Shown in pieces: positions 29,691 through 43,239 of a stretch of DNA of 64,000 bases (positions within the stretch are counted from its first letter, which is position 1; every line of letters begins with the position of its first letter). Below the pieces are notes generated by a model. It ran no database searches. It saw nothing but the letters and a program-made list of their open reading frames with translations, and had not been told where the DNA came from. Origin of the DNA: Omphiscola glabra (lineage: Eukaryota > Mollusca > Gastropoda > Lymnaeidae); contig OZ024794.1 of NCBI GenBank assembly GCA_964017045.1, positions 55,700,108 to 55,764,107 on the forward strand. Direction: 5' to 3'. A program made the translations under genes and the position numbers.

Positions 29691-31274
29691 ACTTTTTCTC
29701 AAACCTGCATCCTTTCCAGATGAGCTTAGGTTTTTTTTTCTTTTAAAATCTCGCATCAAATTTGATAGACGTGTAGAAAAAAAAAATAACTTAACTCATA
29801 TTTCTTTCAATCTATGAAATTTACTTGACTTAATGAAAAATGAATACATCATTGGTAAAATGCAGTTTGCATTAAAATTGAATTTTTAAATGCCAAAACA
29901 GTGGTTTAATGAGGTCTGAGTGCTAATTAACTTGACTATATCTAGTGGCAGTTTATGTGGTGAGATATAGTAAAATAAATTTAACATAAAAAAAGCTTGA
30001 GGGGTATAGGTAGTTAAGTGGCAAGAGATATTCAGTAATTGTATTAAAAGAATTTCATGGTAATGTAAAGAAATTACATCCTTTATATGAATCCAAATCT
30101 TAAATGAAGGCTCTCTTCAGACTTTCATGTCCTTTACCACCAGAATGATAAAAGACAATGAGAAGTTTGCAAACATACTTACAAATAAGAAACATTATAA
30201 GCCCATATTAAGTGTTCCGCCCCCAGTACATGCTGATACAAATGTTCATAACAAAATTGCAATAATATCATGCCTGTTGATTACACGTTACTTAAATCAC
30301 TGGTTCCTAAATCTTTTTTGAGTCATGGCCCCATTTTATAGAAGCAAATTTACTGATTCAGTCCCCAGGGAAAACCGCCCAGGACCCAAAGGATAAGCAA
30401 AAATTGATTTGACCATTGAAATGCAGGGCTGTTGATCAGATATTTTTATTTCTTGTTGTACATATGGCTTCTGTGACGAAAATAATTAGGGAATCCAGAT
30501 TTGAAGTAAAAGTTTAATTACTTATTTAATGAATTCTTTCTTCATAATTTCTGTCTCACTGAACGGTAGAATGATAACATATTTATTAAAAACCTGAAAT
30601 ATCAAACATGAATTAAGATGTTAATAAATATAGTTCTAAAAGTTTATACCAATTATAATACTTTATAAACTTATCAACTAATTTAATTTTCCAGGAACAT
30701 GTGTTACCACCCCCAAAGACAAACATCACTTTTTGCCATTGGCTCTTTAAAAAAAAAATTTGAATAAATTAAATCTTATTGAGCAATGTTAAGATACTGC
30801 TAAATAAACAACACTATTACGACAGCTAACTTAGAATTCTATATGCGTCTATACTGACAAGCTATGTGTATTGATTCTGAGAAATTTTTCTATAACACAT
30901 TATTCAATTTTCACTTCATGAAATTATGCATATGAATCAGTTTAAAGTGATTAAAAAAATGGAGCAATAATACCAATAAAATACATTTCTATAAAACTGA
31001 CTTGAAGTCCAAGTGCAATTGATATCAACAATGAAAATGGGCACCAAAAAATTCGACAGTAGCTTCATACTATTTAAATAAACAGTACCCTATTTAAATA
31101 TGTTAAATATTGTTGTTAATTGATTCTGAACTAAATATGTTGTTTTTTTTAGTTGTCTACATTTTTATTTCCAACTTTGGGGTTAATTGAAACCATTATA
31201 TTTATACTAATTGATACTGAATATGAAGTAGTATCAGAGTGGGAAAAAAGTCCCTTTACAATTGAAACAATTAA

Positions 31275-32085
31275 ATTTTTATTTGTGAACATTTTATTGT
31301 TTTTTTTTATTATCCAGACATTTAAGTTGAAGTATGGAGCAATACACCATTGTAGAGCGAGCAAAAATGGTCACATTAATTTTCTAAAAAATTGCAACTC
31401 AAAGTGAATACCAGAAGTTTTATGGAGTTCCCACTGTTCATACTATGGTAAACCAATTTTGAGCGATAAGTGAATATTGGAGATGTCAGATGTGCATGAA
31501 AACCTTGTTCTGGACAATCAGATGAAAATATCAACCTCGTTAGGCAAAGTGTTGCAAATAACCCTGAAACTTCAACATGACGACGTTAAAAAAATTGGCT
31601 GTATTGTTTGGCAAAAAAATATCTGCACTTATACCCTTGCAAAATTTAATTTGTCCAACAGCTCCATTCTAGTGGAGTACTGCAACAATGTCCTAAATCT
31701 TGCAGAGGACAAACAATTTTTGTAAAATTTAATTTTGTCTAACGAGGCGCACTTTCATTTGAGCGGATTGGTGAACTAGCAAAACTTCAGATTTTTGGGA
31801 CCAAATAATCGCCAAAATCTCCACCAAGGTTCATTACACCCTCTTTAAGTGACTCATGTGGCCTAACCTCATGCTCAAAATTGGTTGCTAATTCCATAAA
31901 AATTGCCATTATGCACTATGAGTGGCAATTTTTTCCAAATATAATGCGACTATTTTCTATCATTCTGCAGTGGTGTATTGTTCCATACTGTAATCTTCCA
32001 AGTTTAATGTCTGCAATAAAAATATTTAAAAAATGTTCACAAACAAACAAATTTTGTTTTTTTTGCTTGCTCACCCCGCATTAAC
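31275..32085. repeat. long inverted-repeat pair, possible foldback transposon
   Basis: The left arm (about 31275-31480) and the right arm (about 31870-32085) align as imperfect reverse complements over roughly 200 bp. Shared words include TTTGTGAACATTTT, the AGACATT...GTATGGA(G/A)CAATACACCA segment and AACCAATTTTGAGC. The 390-bp interior contains an 82-codon frame (31477-31725) with no family match. Confidence 0.65.
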
Positions 32086-34739
32086 ATTAGATACATCAAT
32101 TCAATTTTGGTTGGATTCATTTAAAAATCACAAAAGAAATTTTTTATATATCATGCAAGAGATTTTTTTGACATAATATATTTGTAAAAAAAATATTTAA
32201 ATATGAAATCAAAGCTTTGACGTTGTATACCGCACTTAATGGACTCAAACAATTTTTATCATCATAACATTATGCAAAGTGTGTGTGTGTCGATCGTTGG
32301 GATCATTATCTACCATAACAAAGATATATCACTAAAATCAACATGAAAAATTCATAAGATATAAATCATATTTACATTACAAAGTTCACACATAATTAAA
32401 GAAGTAACATATATGACCAATAATCACAGAGTAAATTCCAAGATCATTCTTATTGTGCATGACATCAAGCGTTGTACACAATGTGTCTACTAGTGACCAG
32501 GTCATAAAAGATACATTTGTTTCTTTGCTCATCGTGTGGAAGAATGGGAAGAGAATTAACTTATTGACAGCATTTAACATTATGATGGACACTCTTACAG
32601 AACAAGTGTAAGATCATCATCAAGCTGAGTATGAAGTGATGAGTTTTGACTCTTATAACTAACACAAGTCCACATCATGTGAGTCAGAGTTGAACTCTCT
32701 CTCTATATATATATCATGTCTGACTGTGGATCTCTGCATCATGCAAGCACAATACAATAATTCTCATGCAGTTTCAGGCTACTGAATATAACAAAGCCAG
32801 TAAATGTTAATGGAGGTTAATAATCTTTTAACAAATTTTTTTGAACTGAAAAGGATACAATAAATAACTTTAGATTCAAATATAGATTTGAATTTCTATA
32901 ATTTGAATATAAATTATTTTTTTTACACAATAAAGCACAAGAAAACTAATAAGTGTTTTGTATTACCAAAAATGATGCAATAACTGTTCAAAATATTTTC
33001 CAAGCAATTTGTAAAGGAATGAAAATGATTGGTTTTATTTCTTGTGCATGAAATGAGAAAAAGAAGAAAAAAATTATAACACAACTGAAGTTATAACTAA
33101 AGAACAAGGCTTTCAGGATTAGAACTCTAAAACTCTAATATAATTTCCCAAGTTAGCTAAATATTTTAATAATAGTAACTTTTATAGCAGATAAATAAGA
33201 AAATATGCTTTACCTACAAAATGCAGTAGTATTGAATTCATAACTAAGTTGTCACAAAAGAAGAAATAAATTGTTTCACACTTTTAAAAATGAAATTTAA
33301 AATAAAGTTAAGATTCAAAATTTTTCATTGAATAATATAGTCATTTAAAAATAATAATTTAACACGTTAGAATAAATGTTAAAATATTTACAAAAGAATA
33401 AAATATTTACAATCACAGCATTCTGTACTAACAGAATAATATAAGTTATAACTAAACCAAAAATAATCACAATTTTAAAGTAAGAGTTTATAAGAACAAA
33501 TACAATTACTTATAATTAAGTTATTCTTTATACACATTAAATACATATAACTAAGGTGCCATCCATAAATGATGTCACGTACATGGGGAGAGGGGTGTCA
33601 ACAATTTGTGATTATGTACTAAGAGGGTATCTAACTCTGAGTGAAAGATTTGTGATGATAGGAGGAAGAGGAGACCAAATTAGAATGATTTAAATTTATG
33701 GATATAAATTATATATAAAATTATTTATTAACAATTTTGTACTTTTGATATGTATATTTTTTCATACACATCTCGCAATGAACAAAATATTAATACATAA
33801 TAAAATATATCTATACACCATTCAGATTATTTTTCCACCCATTATGTGAGATTGCTAAAGAAGTAAGTGCTGATCCTTTTTATTCAAGCTGCAAACATGT
33901 ACCATAAAAAATCAGGAAAGTGCAGAGGAAGAGACCCTCAGGAGCTGGAGCAGATCCAGATTAATTTAATCGCAAAAAAGACATAACTTAAGTCCACGCA
34001 TCTTTTAGGGGCTCTACATCAAGGGGTCCAAATTTTGGAGGAGGGGGCACTTTGATCTTGAGTATACTTGTAATGATTTAATGTAGGTCTATAGTAGTTA
34101 TTGGCTTCTCTGACATCTCCATACATAAAACGTTACAGAAGTAGGGGAGAGGAGTAAAGTAAAAGAAGCAACACAAGCCATAAACTTCTCATAAGATGGA
34201 AATCAACAGAGGGAGAATTTTGAGAGACTATTGTCTTTTGATGACAGCAGGGAAACAAGGAAATAAAAATTACACCTGCTAATTGGGTCAGTGAATAAGC
34301 AACCAAACGTGAAACAAATTAATTATTTTTATTAGTCAGTAGTCATATTTAACAAAAGATTCACTCAAACTAGAGAGATGGATATGATGAGGGGCAAAAT
34401 TTGAACTGCCTAGCCTGGTACTGAGCTTGTGTGAGTGCATGTGTGACATATGTATAATGTATATTCCTGGATTAGTTACTTAATGAGAGAAGGCCATAAC
34501 ATACCTGCACTATGTTTTTGTGCTATGTTTCCTTTGTAGCAAACAAGAGATCAAAACAGACAACAGATGTTGATATATCTCTTGCTACTTTTGATCTAAA
34601 TTAGCCAATAGTAAAATATTCTCTGATCTTTACCAGTAAAGTTGTTCCACTATGTATGCCATAGCTCAGTAAACTGGTTTTTTGTATGTTGTATATCTTA
34701 GCTTAGTGATATCCATGTGAAAAATTGTATCCAGAAATT

Positions 34740-35045
34740 GGATCCAAAGAAATTTGGTTGACGGAAAATTGATCGACGGAAATTTGGTAGAATCTTTTTT
34801 TAAAGTTTATACATTAAAATTTTGCGTCAAATTTCTTTTTGAACGCATTATTTTGTTTTACTATATAGTATAGTGCATTCAAAGTTTATACATTAAAATT
34901 TTGCGTCAAATTTCTTTTTGAACTCATTATTTTGTTTTACTATATAGTATAGTGCATTCAAAAAGAAATTTGATGCAAAATTTTAACATCTGAACTGAAA
35001 AAAAGATTCTACCAAATTTACGTTCGATAAAAAATTTCCGGTAAC
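34740..35045. repeat. palindromic foldback element (copy 2, with internal duplication)
   Basis: Same family as 4717-4912. Outer arms GGTAGAATCTTTTTTT and its complement near 35005-35025 enclose inner complementary arms around TTAAAATTTTGCGTCAAATT. One arm plus loop (about 77 bp) is tandemly duplicated (about 34805-34960). Confidence 0.75.
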
Positions 35046-36086
35046 CGTGAAAAATGCTGAAATACAAATGTCCTAATTAAACAGAAACCACATAGATCAT
35101 AAATGTATTTTTAATAAAGCCAGAGCTTCAAAGACCTTGTAGTGAACAGAAAAGAACACACATAAAAACTCATTGTGTTCACGAATGCAAAAATGCTACC
35201 TAACTTATAGAGGAATCAATTTTTATTGAGCACTATATCAAATAAAAAAATAATTACACTTACTTAGACTTCCAAGATATTTGTTTTTTCTAAGATTGTG
35301 CAGGAAACTTCAAAAATGTTAAATTAAAATCAATACTTTTTATATAATGAGAAGTCTAAAAATAGCCCCCAAATTTATTTTTTAAAAAAAGGAAAGAAAA
35401 TTTAATGAAAATTGAGAGAATTCATTATTTTTTGTGCTTTGATTATTTATAAACATTATCCACATCGTGATTGATTTATGAGCTATAATCTATAATATTT
35501 TATTGCCTAACTTTATTTATAATAAAACAAACTGTAATATCGTATAATGTAAAAGAAAATAGGGTTCAGCATAAAAAATATTTTCTAGAAAACTATCTTA
35601 CTTATTTGTATCAGTTGTATGCTGACATTACAATGATTCATCACAATTAAAAAAAATGTTTGAAAAATATGAAGTTTCTGGCATTATTTCTATCAATATC
35701 AACGTTTTCAAATCTTTGAATGATCTGATTGTGCTCAAGATGATAATAAATGTAGGTACCTTTCATAAATTAATAAATTACAGAAAAAGAAATTATGCAA
35801 ATCTATTAAACGCACCATTATACATTTTCAACATATTACAAAATACAGCTTTTAATATCTTTAAAAGAGTAACATCTTATTTAAATATTTTTCACAATTC
35901 ACAACACACCAAGAGATCTTGCCAATAGGAAGTTGTAATTCCAAGCCATATTAGATTTTCAGGTGCAAATTTAATTTCTACAGTAATTAGATTCATTACA
36001 TTATTCATTAATGTCAATACTAATTATGGGTAATTCTCAAATGAGGCATTATCTATGAGGCAAATGACACAAAAGTATTGCAGAAT

Positions 36087-36109
36087 TTTATTTACATTAA
36101 CTTATTTTA
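36087..36109 (-). terminator. candidate polyadenylation signals of the ASB-like gene
   Basis: On the minus strand AATAAA occurs at 36092-36087, and a second overlapping-type signal lies near 36109-36104, about 200-220 bases past the stop codon. The region is A+T-rich, so chance occurrence is possible. Confidence 0.35.
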
Positions 36110-36308
36110 TTTTTTAAATCAGTTTTTAAAATAAATATGAAATAAAACACCTCGGGACCATTTCTTGTTTATATTTTTAATTTTGAAACAAATGATTATT
36201 TGTGGAACAAAATGTTTTATCTAGAAATATTAGATCTAAACTTAAAGACAACAATTGGCTTAAAACTAACTTTCACTTAACTGGCAAAGACCCTGCATTG
36301 AGTAAGCC

Positions 36309-39300
36309 CTATAACATGGGCAAATGAAACATTTTACGAGACAAGTACACTTTAAGAGATGGAGGAATAGGAAGCTGAGCCACACATTTGACCAAACCCG
36401 GGCAGTCATATGTCACCAACCTTTTCTGGATAACTTTGCGACACAAGTTTCGCAGGCTGGGCGGGGAGGTCATGGCAGCGTTATACCAAGCCAAAAAGTT
36501 GTCATCTCCTGTAAGCAACTGAGCAGGAATACCAGGACCTTTCCAGCGAAGCCAATCTTCTAGATTAAGCATATCACAACCAGCAGCATAAAGGATCTTA
36601 AGGAAGAAATGACGAAAGATTTTTAGTTATAATATAACTACATTCATAATTTAACATTTTCACTCAAAAAAATATATTTTAAAATTCTGAACATGCGTAA
36701 TTTATTTCAGAAATATTCAAAATATTGGAATAAAAATGATTTATATAATAGCCCTTTTCTGAAAGGCAATCATTTAGATGTATAGATAGAGCATTCAGTA
36801 TGAATATTAATTTATTGAGCTGTTTCCCTAACCTGTATAAAAATAATTATTTTTATTATTAGTATTAGCCTGCAGTTTGTTCCTTTAATGGCATCCATGT
36901 TGGTATGCTCAAATTCTATTGATGACAAGTTAAGTTATTTATAGAGTGTGAATTATTTCTGAGAAACATTATTTGGTTGCATTGATCAATAAAGTTAGTT
37001 TGATGACAGATAAAGGTCGAAAAATAAATTGCAGTTTAAAGAACTATGATCCAGTATTATAAAAATAAACAACATATTATTAACTTCTCATATTATGTGT
37101 TTCAACATTTTTTTCTTCAAAAATTTCACAATTTTATGTTAAAAAGATTGTAGTTTTAAACCCCCATTAAAATTGAAAAATAAACCTCATTTAAAAAATG
37201 CTTTTAGGCATTCAAATGATCTGGTGAACTTCCTCAGAAAGACAAATTTATTAATTTTTAAAAAACTTTTAATAACACAATTAATTCCAAAATTGTGGCA
37301 TATAATTGACAAACTTAAATTTATTTAATTTGATGTTATTTTCTGTTAACTGGGGAAGGAAATGATGGAGACAGGAGAATAATTGATTGCTTTAATTGTC
37401 AGCTGATACAAGGGTGACTGCCATATTTGAACTCTTTCAGACGATGGGAACTTGGTAACAGTGGTGTGGCTAGACCTGGGCGGGGTGAGAATTTTGCAGT
37501 CCACTTCCAATGAAAAAAAACGCAGTTGGTTGAAAAAGCTGCCCCTTTATATAAAGAAAAAAAGTGATGCCCGGGGTGGACCACCCCCTCTAAGCTACTG
37601 CTTGGTAATAAATGATAAATCTAGTCAATGTTTAAACATCCCAGACAATAATAACTTTTTTGTTAAATTTAAAATAAAAAATCAACATGGTAAAATATAT
37701 TTTAAAATATCAATGAGAGAAACCAGCAGCTGAGAGAAATTCTGGCTCATCCCTGCATTTTGTATCAATCACTAATACAAAAAAGAAATTTATTATAACT
37801 TATGAAAAAAAAAAACTAAACAAAGTACCTTTATACAAGGAACCTGATACTTAAGATCTTCTTTATATAACCCAGTACTCAAAGATGCAACACAGACATA
37901 AAGTGGGGTTCTCCCTTTGTAGTCCACCACATTCACGAAGCTGTTAGCTTCTAGTAAAATGCGAATCAATTCTTTGAGTTTCCAGTGAGCAGCACTGTGA
38001 AGAGGTACACGACCGTAACGATCAGCTCTGTAATTTAGAATGTAAGGCATTTGTTTAGCACATGTTTAAAAACTATTATTATTTTTAAATAATTTGAAAA
38101 ATCAACTCGAAATTAATTAACATCAATCTTGTTAGTCATTAATAAGATATTTCAAAACAACGAAGCTATCAATCATGAAAAATGACAAACACAACATAAT
38201 TAGCCTTCCAAGAATGTCTTTAAAAAAAAGCTAGATCTCACATGTTTACTGATGCTCCAGCATCCAATAAACGTATGACAGTGGCATAGCTGGAATGCAC
38301 AATAGCATTTTGTACACATATATACAAAGGTGTCTGATTTTCTTTATCAGGCTTGTCAATTTCAGCACCTTAACAAGAAAGAGGATAAATCAATGCAATT
38401 AGCAGTATATTTTATTTTACAATAAATTTTAGCATAATATAACTTTTACAAAAATGTAAATGTTTATAAATAGGTAAATTGAATGCTGCTGAACAAAAAT
38501 AAAAATCTTATGAATTAAACACTTGCCTTTTTGAACTAATACATCAACCAAATTCATACGCCCATGAAATGCTGCTTTGTATAAAGGTGTACAGCCATTC
38601 CGATCAGTCCTGTTTACTGCAGCACCATTATGAAGAAGAATCTGAATTTTGAAAAAATAATAAACGAGATAATGAAAAAACATTTAGATTGTACATAAAA
38701 ATTCAAACGCCTATTTTTTTATTTTACTAGTCAATATACCTTGCTTCACTTGGGTCTGCATTCAGAAAAAATGTTTAAAATGTCATCAGCATACATGTAA
38801 ATTTAGGGCCCTATCAAAACACCTGGCTAAAGTACAAATAAACATTATAAAAAATTAATTTCATATAAAAAATTCAATCTATAGAAACTCTTGTAAACAA
38901 TGAATAAGGGACCCAGCAGGTTTCAGTTATTACAAAAGTTGGGCCAAGTAAAAAAAAAATGATACCAAGACAAATCAAACTTTAAAAAAATCTATCTTAT
39001 TAAAAACTTTATTCAAAGCTAAGGCCATTCATTAATTAAAATAAAATAGGATCCCTAACTGGAACCCATTCCAAAAGGGGCCAATTTAGTTATCCCTGAG
39101 ATAGGGGCTCAATAAAGATAATTCACTTAAATATTCAAATTAAATTTCAAATTTAGTCCATTAAAATTGTTTGATTTTTAAACTGTTACATATTGGAGGC
39201 CCTGGCACCAATTGGACTTAATCTTTACAACAGGAGTGAATAATTAAGATTAGATTTTGAAAAACTTTATTTTAAAGTGTCCCATTAAAATTGGTTGCAA

Positions 39301-42300
39301 AACACCAAAGAAGTAGGGTTATATTTTAAATAAAATTGGGGCACCAGCCCAAAAAGGATGGGATATTATTAGTTTAAAATCCACCAATATTTTTAAAGGG
39401 GTTATGAAAGGTATGTTTACCAAGTTTGGCATAGATGCAACAATTTATGTAAAAGCATATAATAAAGAACTTTTAGCTGCAGATCCAATAGTTCCTTCTA
39501 AAAACCTTTTGGAGGTGTGGTCTTCCTTTTCAGTTCAGATTTTATGAGAATTCTGTTGTTCCACATGACAGCAGATCAATAACACTTTCTACATGCATTG
39601 AGAATAGTAAGCTTTGGAAAAATATTCAGGTCCTGAAGTTAGACGAAAATATGCATGCCAATGGAATGGAAAATTCCAAGATCCTGGATTAGAGGAAGGC
39701 GTCTTTGAAATTTCTCCAGTCTACACTGAAAATGGCTGTATTGTTGATGCTGTCTTTCCTGAGGTCATCCAATGCAATTCTGACACCAAGAATTCATGAT
39801 TCACTTGAACTTAATGAAAATGTCTTTAGATGAATTCAGTCTGAATTAAATTGCTATACCAGCATAGATTCTTTTCAGCATGACAGTGCAAATGTCAATG
39901 AGGCAAAAAACTATCTAATGGAGTTTTTGTACTGCTTAACTTAAAAGATGGTGCAGTAGTAATGTTGCAATGAAACCTTTACTCAACAAGAGGTCTTTTC
40001 AATGTCACCAGAATGGTTGTCAAGCAAATGATGTCAAAAGTCACTGACAATGAAAATCTGAGCTGATCTTTTAAAGGAACCAAGGTATTTATTCCAAGAT
40101 TTATTCTTGCACCCAGTGAACCTTACTTTCCGCTTAAGCCTTGCATTTGCTATGACCATCAGCTAAAGCAAAGAACAAACAGTTCAGTTGGTATTTATTT
40201 GCCATCTCCAGTATTCAGTCAAGGACAACTTTATGTTGCATTTTCATCAACAAAGCCATTTCACCAAGTCAAAATAAAAGTCTAAAGACAAGACAAACAA
40301 GGGAAATAAAAGAAAGACCACAGAGTCTACACCAAAAATGTGGTCTACGAAGAAGATTTCACCTGATAATTAAAATACATAGCTAGCTGTGGCTTTATCA
40401 ATGTGAGCTAATAAAAATTCTTGCTGCCCTGGCATAGAATGGGTACTTCAGCTAGTTTTATCAGGAAGTTCTAAACAGACAAATTTGTCAGTTCTTTCAT
40501 TCTCCCAGGATTTGTCTTTTGTGGCAGCATTTTTTCTGTCAGGGTGCACATTAATTACTCTCTCTCTCAAAAGTGCTTTGCTATATTTGGTTTTCCAGAT
40601 TTGCCTTTAAAATTTCATGTTGTTCAAATTTGAGAGTCTCAAAGCCAAAAACGTCACAAATACAAACTACATAGCAACAACTACATAAGTAATCTCTAGA
40701 TAAAATATGCTCACTAAAAAATCTCTATACCTATGACGGTATTATCTATGGCATTATATTATAGATCTAAGCCTACTCTTATTTATAAAGCTTATTTAAG
40801 CAAAAATGAAATGACGGCTGTGGCCCCTAAAGTGCTGAATATTATGTGTTTAAAACCATCCAGTTTTTCATTATAGATTTTCATGTGATGTTTACGAAGT
40901 TTGGTCTAGATCTATAAATTCATTTTAATTTTATTTCTATATCTCATATAATAAAAAACAAAATTTGGACCTTCAGCGTGATAGGGGATATTTTAAAAAA
41001 AAAGTCAAATCCTCTCAGTATTTCCTTTTGAATAATGGAGTGTAGCAACTATGTATGTTAATTTTGATCAAGATCCATTAATTGATGTAGAAACATGGTA
41101 AAAAGAGACAGATTTTCACATGTATATTTAGGAGATCAATTTTAAAGCTAAAATATACATGGATGAACATTTGAAATGTTATTGAGCGAGTTAAAATATA
41201 TACGGTACATATAATTTTTTTTTTGAAGACATAAAACTTATTTTTAAAAAACCTAATTTTTTAATTGCTGAAAAAGATGTTTGATGGAATTAATTTCTTT
41301 TTGTTCAGTGACTCACAGGACTTTTCACTGTAACACTGCTGTCAGTAATAAAATTTAGACAGATACTTATAGTGTGTGGCATAAAAACCTTAAATGAATA
41401 TACAACATGTACATAATTTTATATAAAAAAATGGAAATCAACTATAGACTGAAATTGTTCTGTATGTAACAAATTTTGTCTTTGAGAATGCTATGCTCAT
41501 AAAATGCCACCACCCATTTAGGGGCATAATTGATTAAATTCTGATTGGGGCTAAATTACAAACTTGTGAATCTTCCTACCTCACACACACATACCATGTA
41601 AAGTTGGTATACTGAACTTTGTGATAATTCAAATCTAATGTTCAAACCACCCTTAAATCATGAACTGTAGCTTCTTAAAATGGTATTGTGCATAATTCGA
41701 TATTTATAAAGAGTATGACTGCGTTTAACCTGCACAACTCAAAATGTAAGGCGGGTCGTAATACTTTATGAACAACTTGTGCGGGCATTATATATTATGA
41801 AAAACTTGTGCAGGTCGAATGATAACAAGACAGGGGGGAAGTCATTAAGAAAATAATAAAGAATATTTCATTGCTTCGCTGGCCATATGTTGTGCAGGCC
41901 TGCGTTAAACAATTAGTCCTTTGTTTAAAAAGTTATTTCATATAGTTTTTGAAAGAACAATTTTCACCAACAGAGAATCAAGCTTTATTTAAAATGCGTG
42001 CACGAAACAAAACTTATCAGTGCCCTACTATGACTAAATCTCACACGGGCCCAATCCCCAAACTTGTGCCCTACACACAAATCTTTTATATATTTTTTTT
42101 TAGCTATCTTTAAAAGCGCACAGAAAACGTTCTATTAATTAATTCATATTTGAAAGTGCACCGTTTTGAATTAAGGCTTATTTAAAGATGCATGCACCAC
42201 AAATAACTTATCTTGAACTACCCACATTTTTAAAGAGGGCTTTTTCAAAACTATTTACTCCATACATTTTATTATTTTTAATTTACAGCTTTTGGGATAA

Positions 42301-43239
42301 ACAGACTTTTGAACCATGTGTAGGTCAGAAGGAATGACCATGTCAGTTTTAATTGTAATCCATTGTTTGGTTCTCTTGCTATAAAGTAGCAACTTAAAAT
42401 AGATACAAACAAACAAACAAAAAAACATAGTCAAGCTGAGCAGTACATTTTGGTTGAATGTTTGAGACAAATTTTACGAACTTAAAACTCATTTGCCATA
42501 ATTTGTCCAAAATTATTTTACTGCATTATTAATATTAATATAGAAACACGACCTATTAATTTTTGTTATGTAACTAATTAAAATTTAAATATATTCATTC
42601 ATTTCTAAGCAGAAGAAATATTCATACGGTTTACTAGAAATTTGAATGTCCAGACATCAGCAAATCAGACACAGCAATGTGGATGTATAAATAACTCCTG
42701 AAGGAAAAGCATAATCATTACAGTATTTTTTAGTCATATCAAAGAAAAGCATTACAAAAACTTGAATTTTTTTTAGGATATTGATATATAAATGACTTTT
42801 GACTTTTACTACAGATAGACAGATAGTATCTTACTGATTATCCCAATTTAAACAAAAACTGACAACACATGGTCAGTTAGATTGGATGAGGGTGTTTCTA
42901 CTGTATAAATTAATTAATTTGTGAGTGCCTTCATAAATTTATCATTTAACATTTATTTAAACTTTTTAACACCAGAGCATGATAGAAAATATGTATAATT
43001 ACCAGAACAATCTCTACATGATTTAGTGACACAGCCGCTATAAGTGGTGTGGTACTATCTTTAACACTTGGCACTGCAGGATTGTTCCATGGATAATTAA
43101 TATCAACTCCTTGATTAAGAACTGAAAGAACACTTTGTTTGTCATTGCCCACAACAGCGATGTGAAGATCCCTTTCTCTCTGGGGCATTCCCATTGTCAT
43201 AGAAACAGCACAGTTCTTGCTTGATCGTGAGTTACCCAT
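36309..43239 (-). CDS. ankyrin repeat and SOCS box (ASB-like) protein, 5 coding exons
   Basis: By family, ASB proteins are substrate-recognition subunits of Elongin B/C-Cullin-5 ubiquitin ligases. Minus-strand exons in order: 43239-43003, 38641-38527, 38368-38242, 38027-37829, 36596-36309, joining in frame to 321 aa. The start is MGNSRSSKNC; glycine at position 2 is compatible with N-myristoylation (inference). About six ankyrin-type repeats lie at roughly residues 21-48, 62-89, 94-122, 128-158, 164-192 and 197-237, shown by TPLIAA, CTPLYKAAFHG, QTPLYICV, VPLHSAAHW and RTPLYVCV. The SOCS box occupies residues 273-316: BC box SLRNLCRKVIQKRL and Cul5 box LPIP followed by PSLKVYL. Intron 2 is GC-AG. 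Introns 2 and 4 end in AAG. The exact ASB paralogue is not assigned. Confidence 0.92.
37459..37600. mobile_element. hAT-type MITE in ASB intron 4, perfect TSD CTTGGTAA
   Basis: A 142-bp non-coding element beginning CAGTGGTGTGGCTAGA and ending TCTAAGCTACTG, bounded by identical octamers CTTGGTAA (37451-37458, 37601-37608). The terminal repeats are more diverged than in its relatives, but the octamer is exact. Confidence 0.8.
38369..38526 (-). other. GC-AG intron (ASB-like gene intron 2)
   Basis: On the minus strand the exon ends CAAAAAG and the intron starts GCAAGTG and ends GTTAAG. Joining gives VLVQKGAEIDKPD, a standard ankyrin junction. The nearby GT would shift the frame into a stop. Confidence 0.9.
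39505..40285 (+). pseudogene. Helitron helicase C-terminal pseudogene in ASB intron 1
   Basis: Antisense to the host gene. Frameshifted translation gives a Pif1-type helicase in the Helitron style: PFGGVVFLF and DFMRIL (degraded FGGDFRQ box), then RSITLSTCIENSKLWKNIQV and LKLDENM. AILTPRIHDSLELNENV, YLMEFL, LLNLKDG, VTRM...MMSKV, FKGTKVFIPR, LAFAMTI, then GIYLPSPVFSQGQLYVAFS follow. Several stops and frameshifts make it non-functional. The N-terminal Rep nuclease and the element termini were not found. A dead autonomous Helitron fragment. Confidence 0.88.
40290..43000. other. remainder of ASB intron 1
   Basis: AT-rich intronic DNA. Possible Helitron 3' flank at 40290-40460 and no other recognisable feature. 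Confidence 0.4.

Larger units (their letters stand above)
28240..36300. other. AT-rich intergenic region between V-ATPase B and the ASB-like gene
   Basis: No host gene recognised in 8 kb. Contents seen: a 44-bp direct duplication at about 29603-29690, a hAT-like terminus near 30299, an inverted-repeat pair at 31275-32085, a lone TIR-like motif near 33555 and a palindromic foldback at 34740-35045. The rest is low-complexity A+T-rich sequence. Confidence 0.5.

Noticed and set aside
30299..30440. Possible hAT MITE (CACTGGTTCCTAAATC start)
   Set aside because: Only one weak terminus seen; no partner end or duplication.
31477..31725. 82-codon frame as a host gene
   Set aside because: Flanked by inverted repeats, no recognisable domain and no splice support; treated as interior of a possible transposon.
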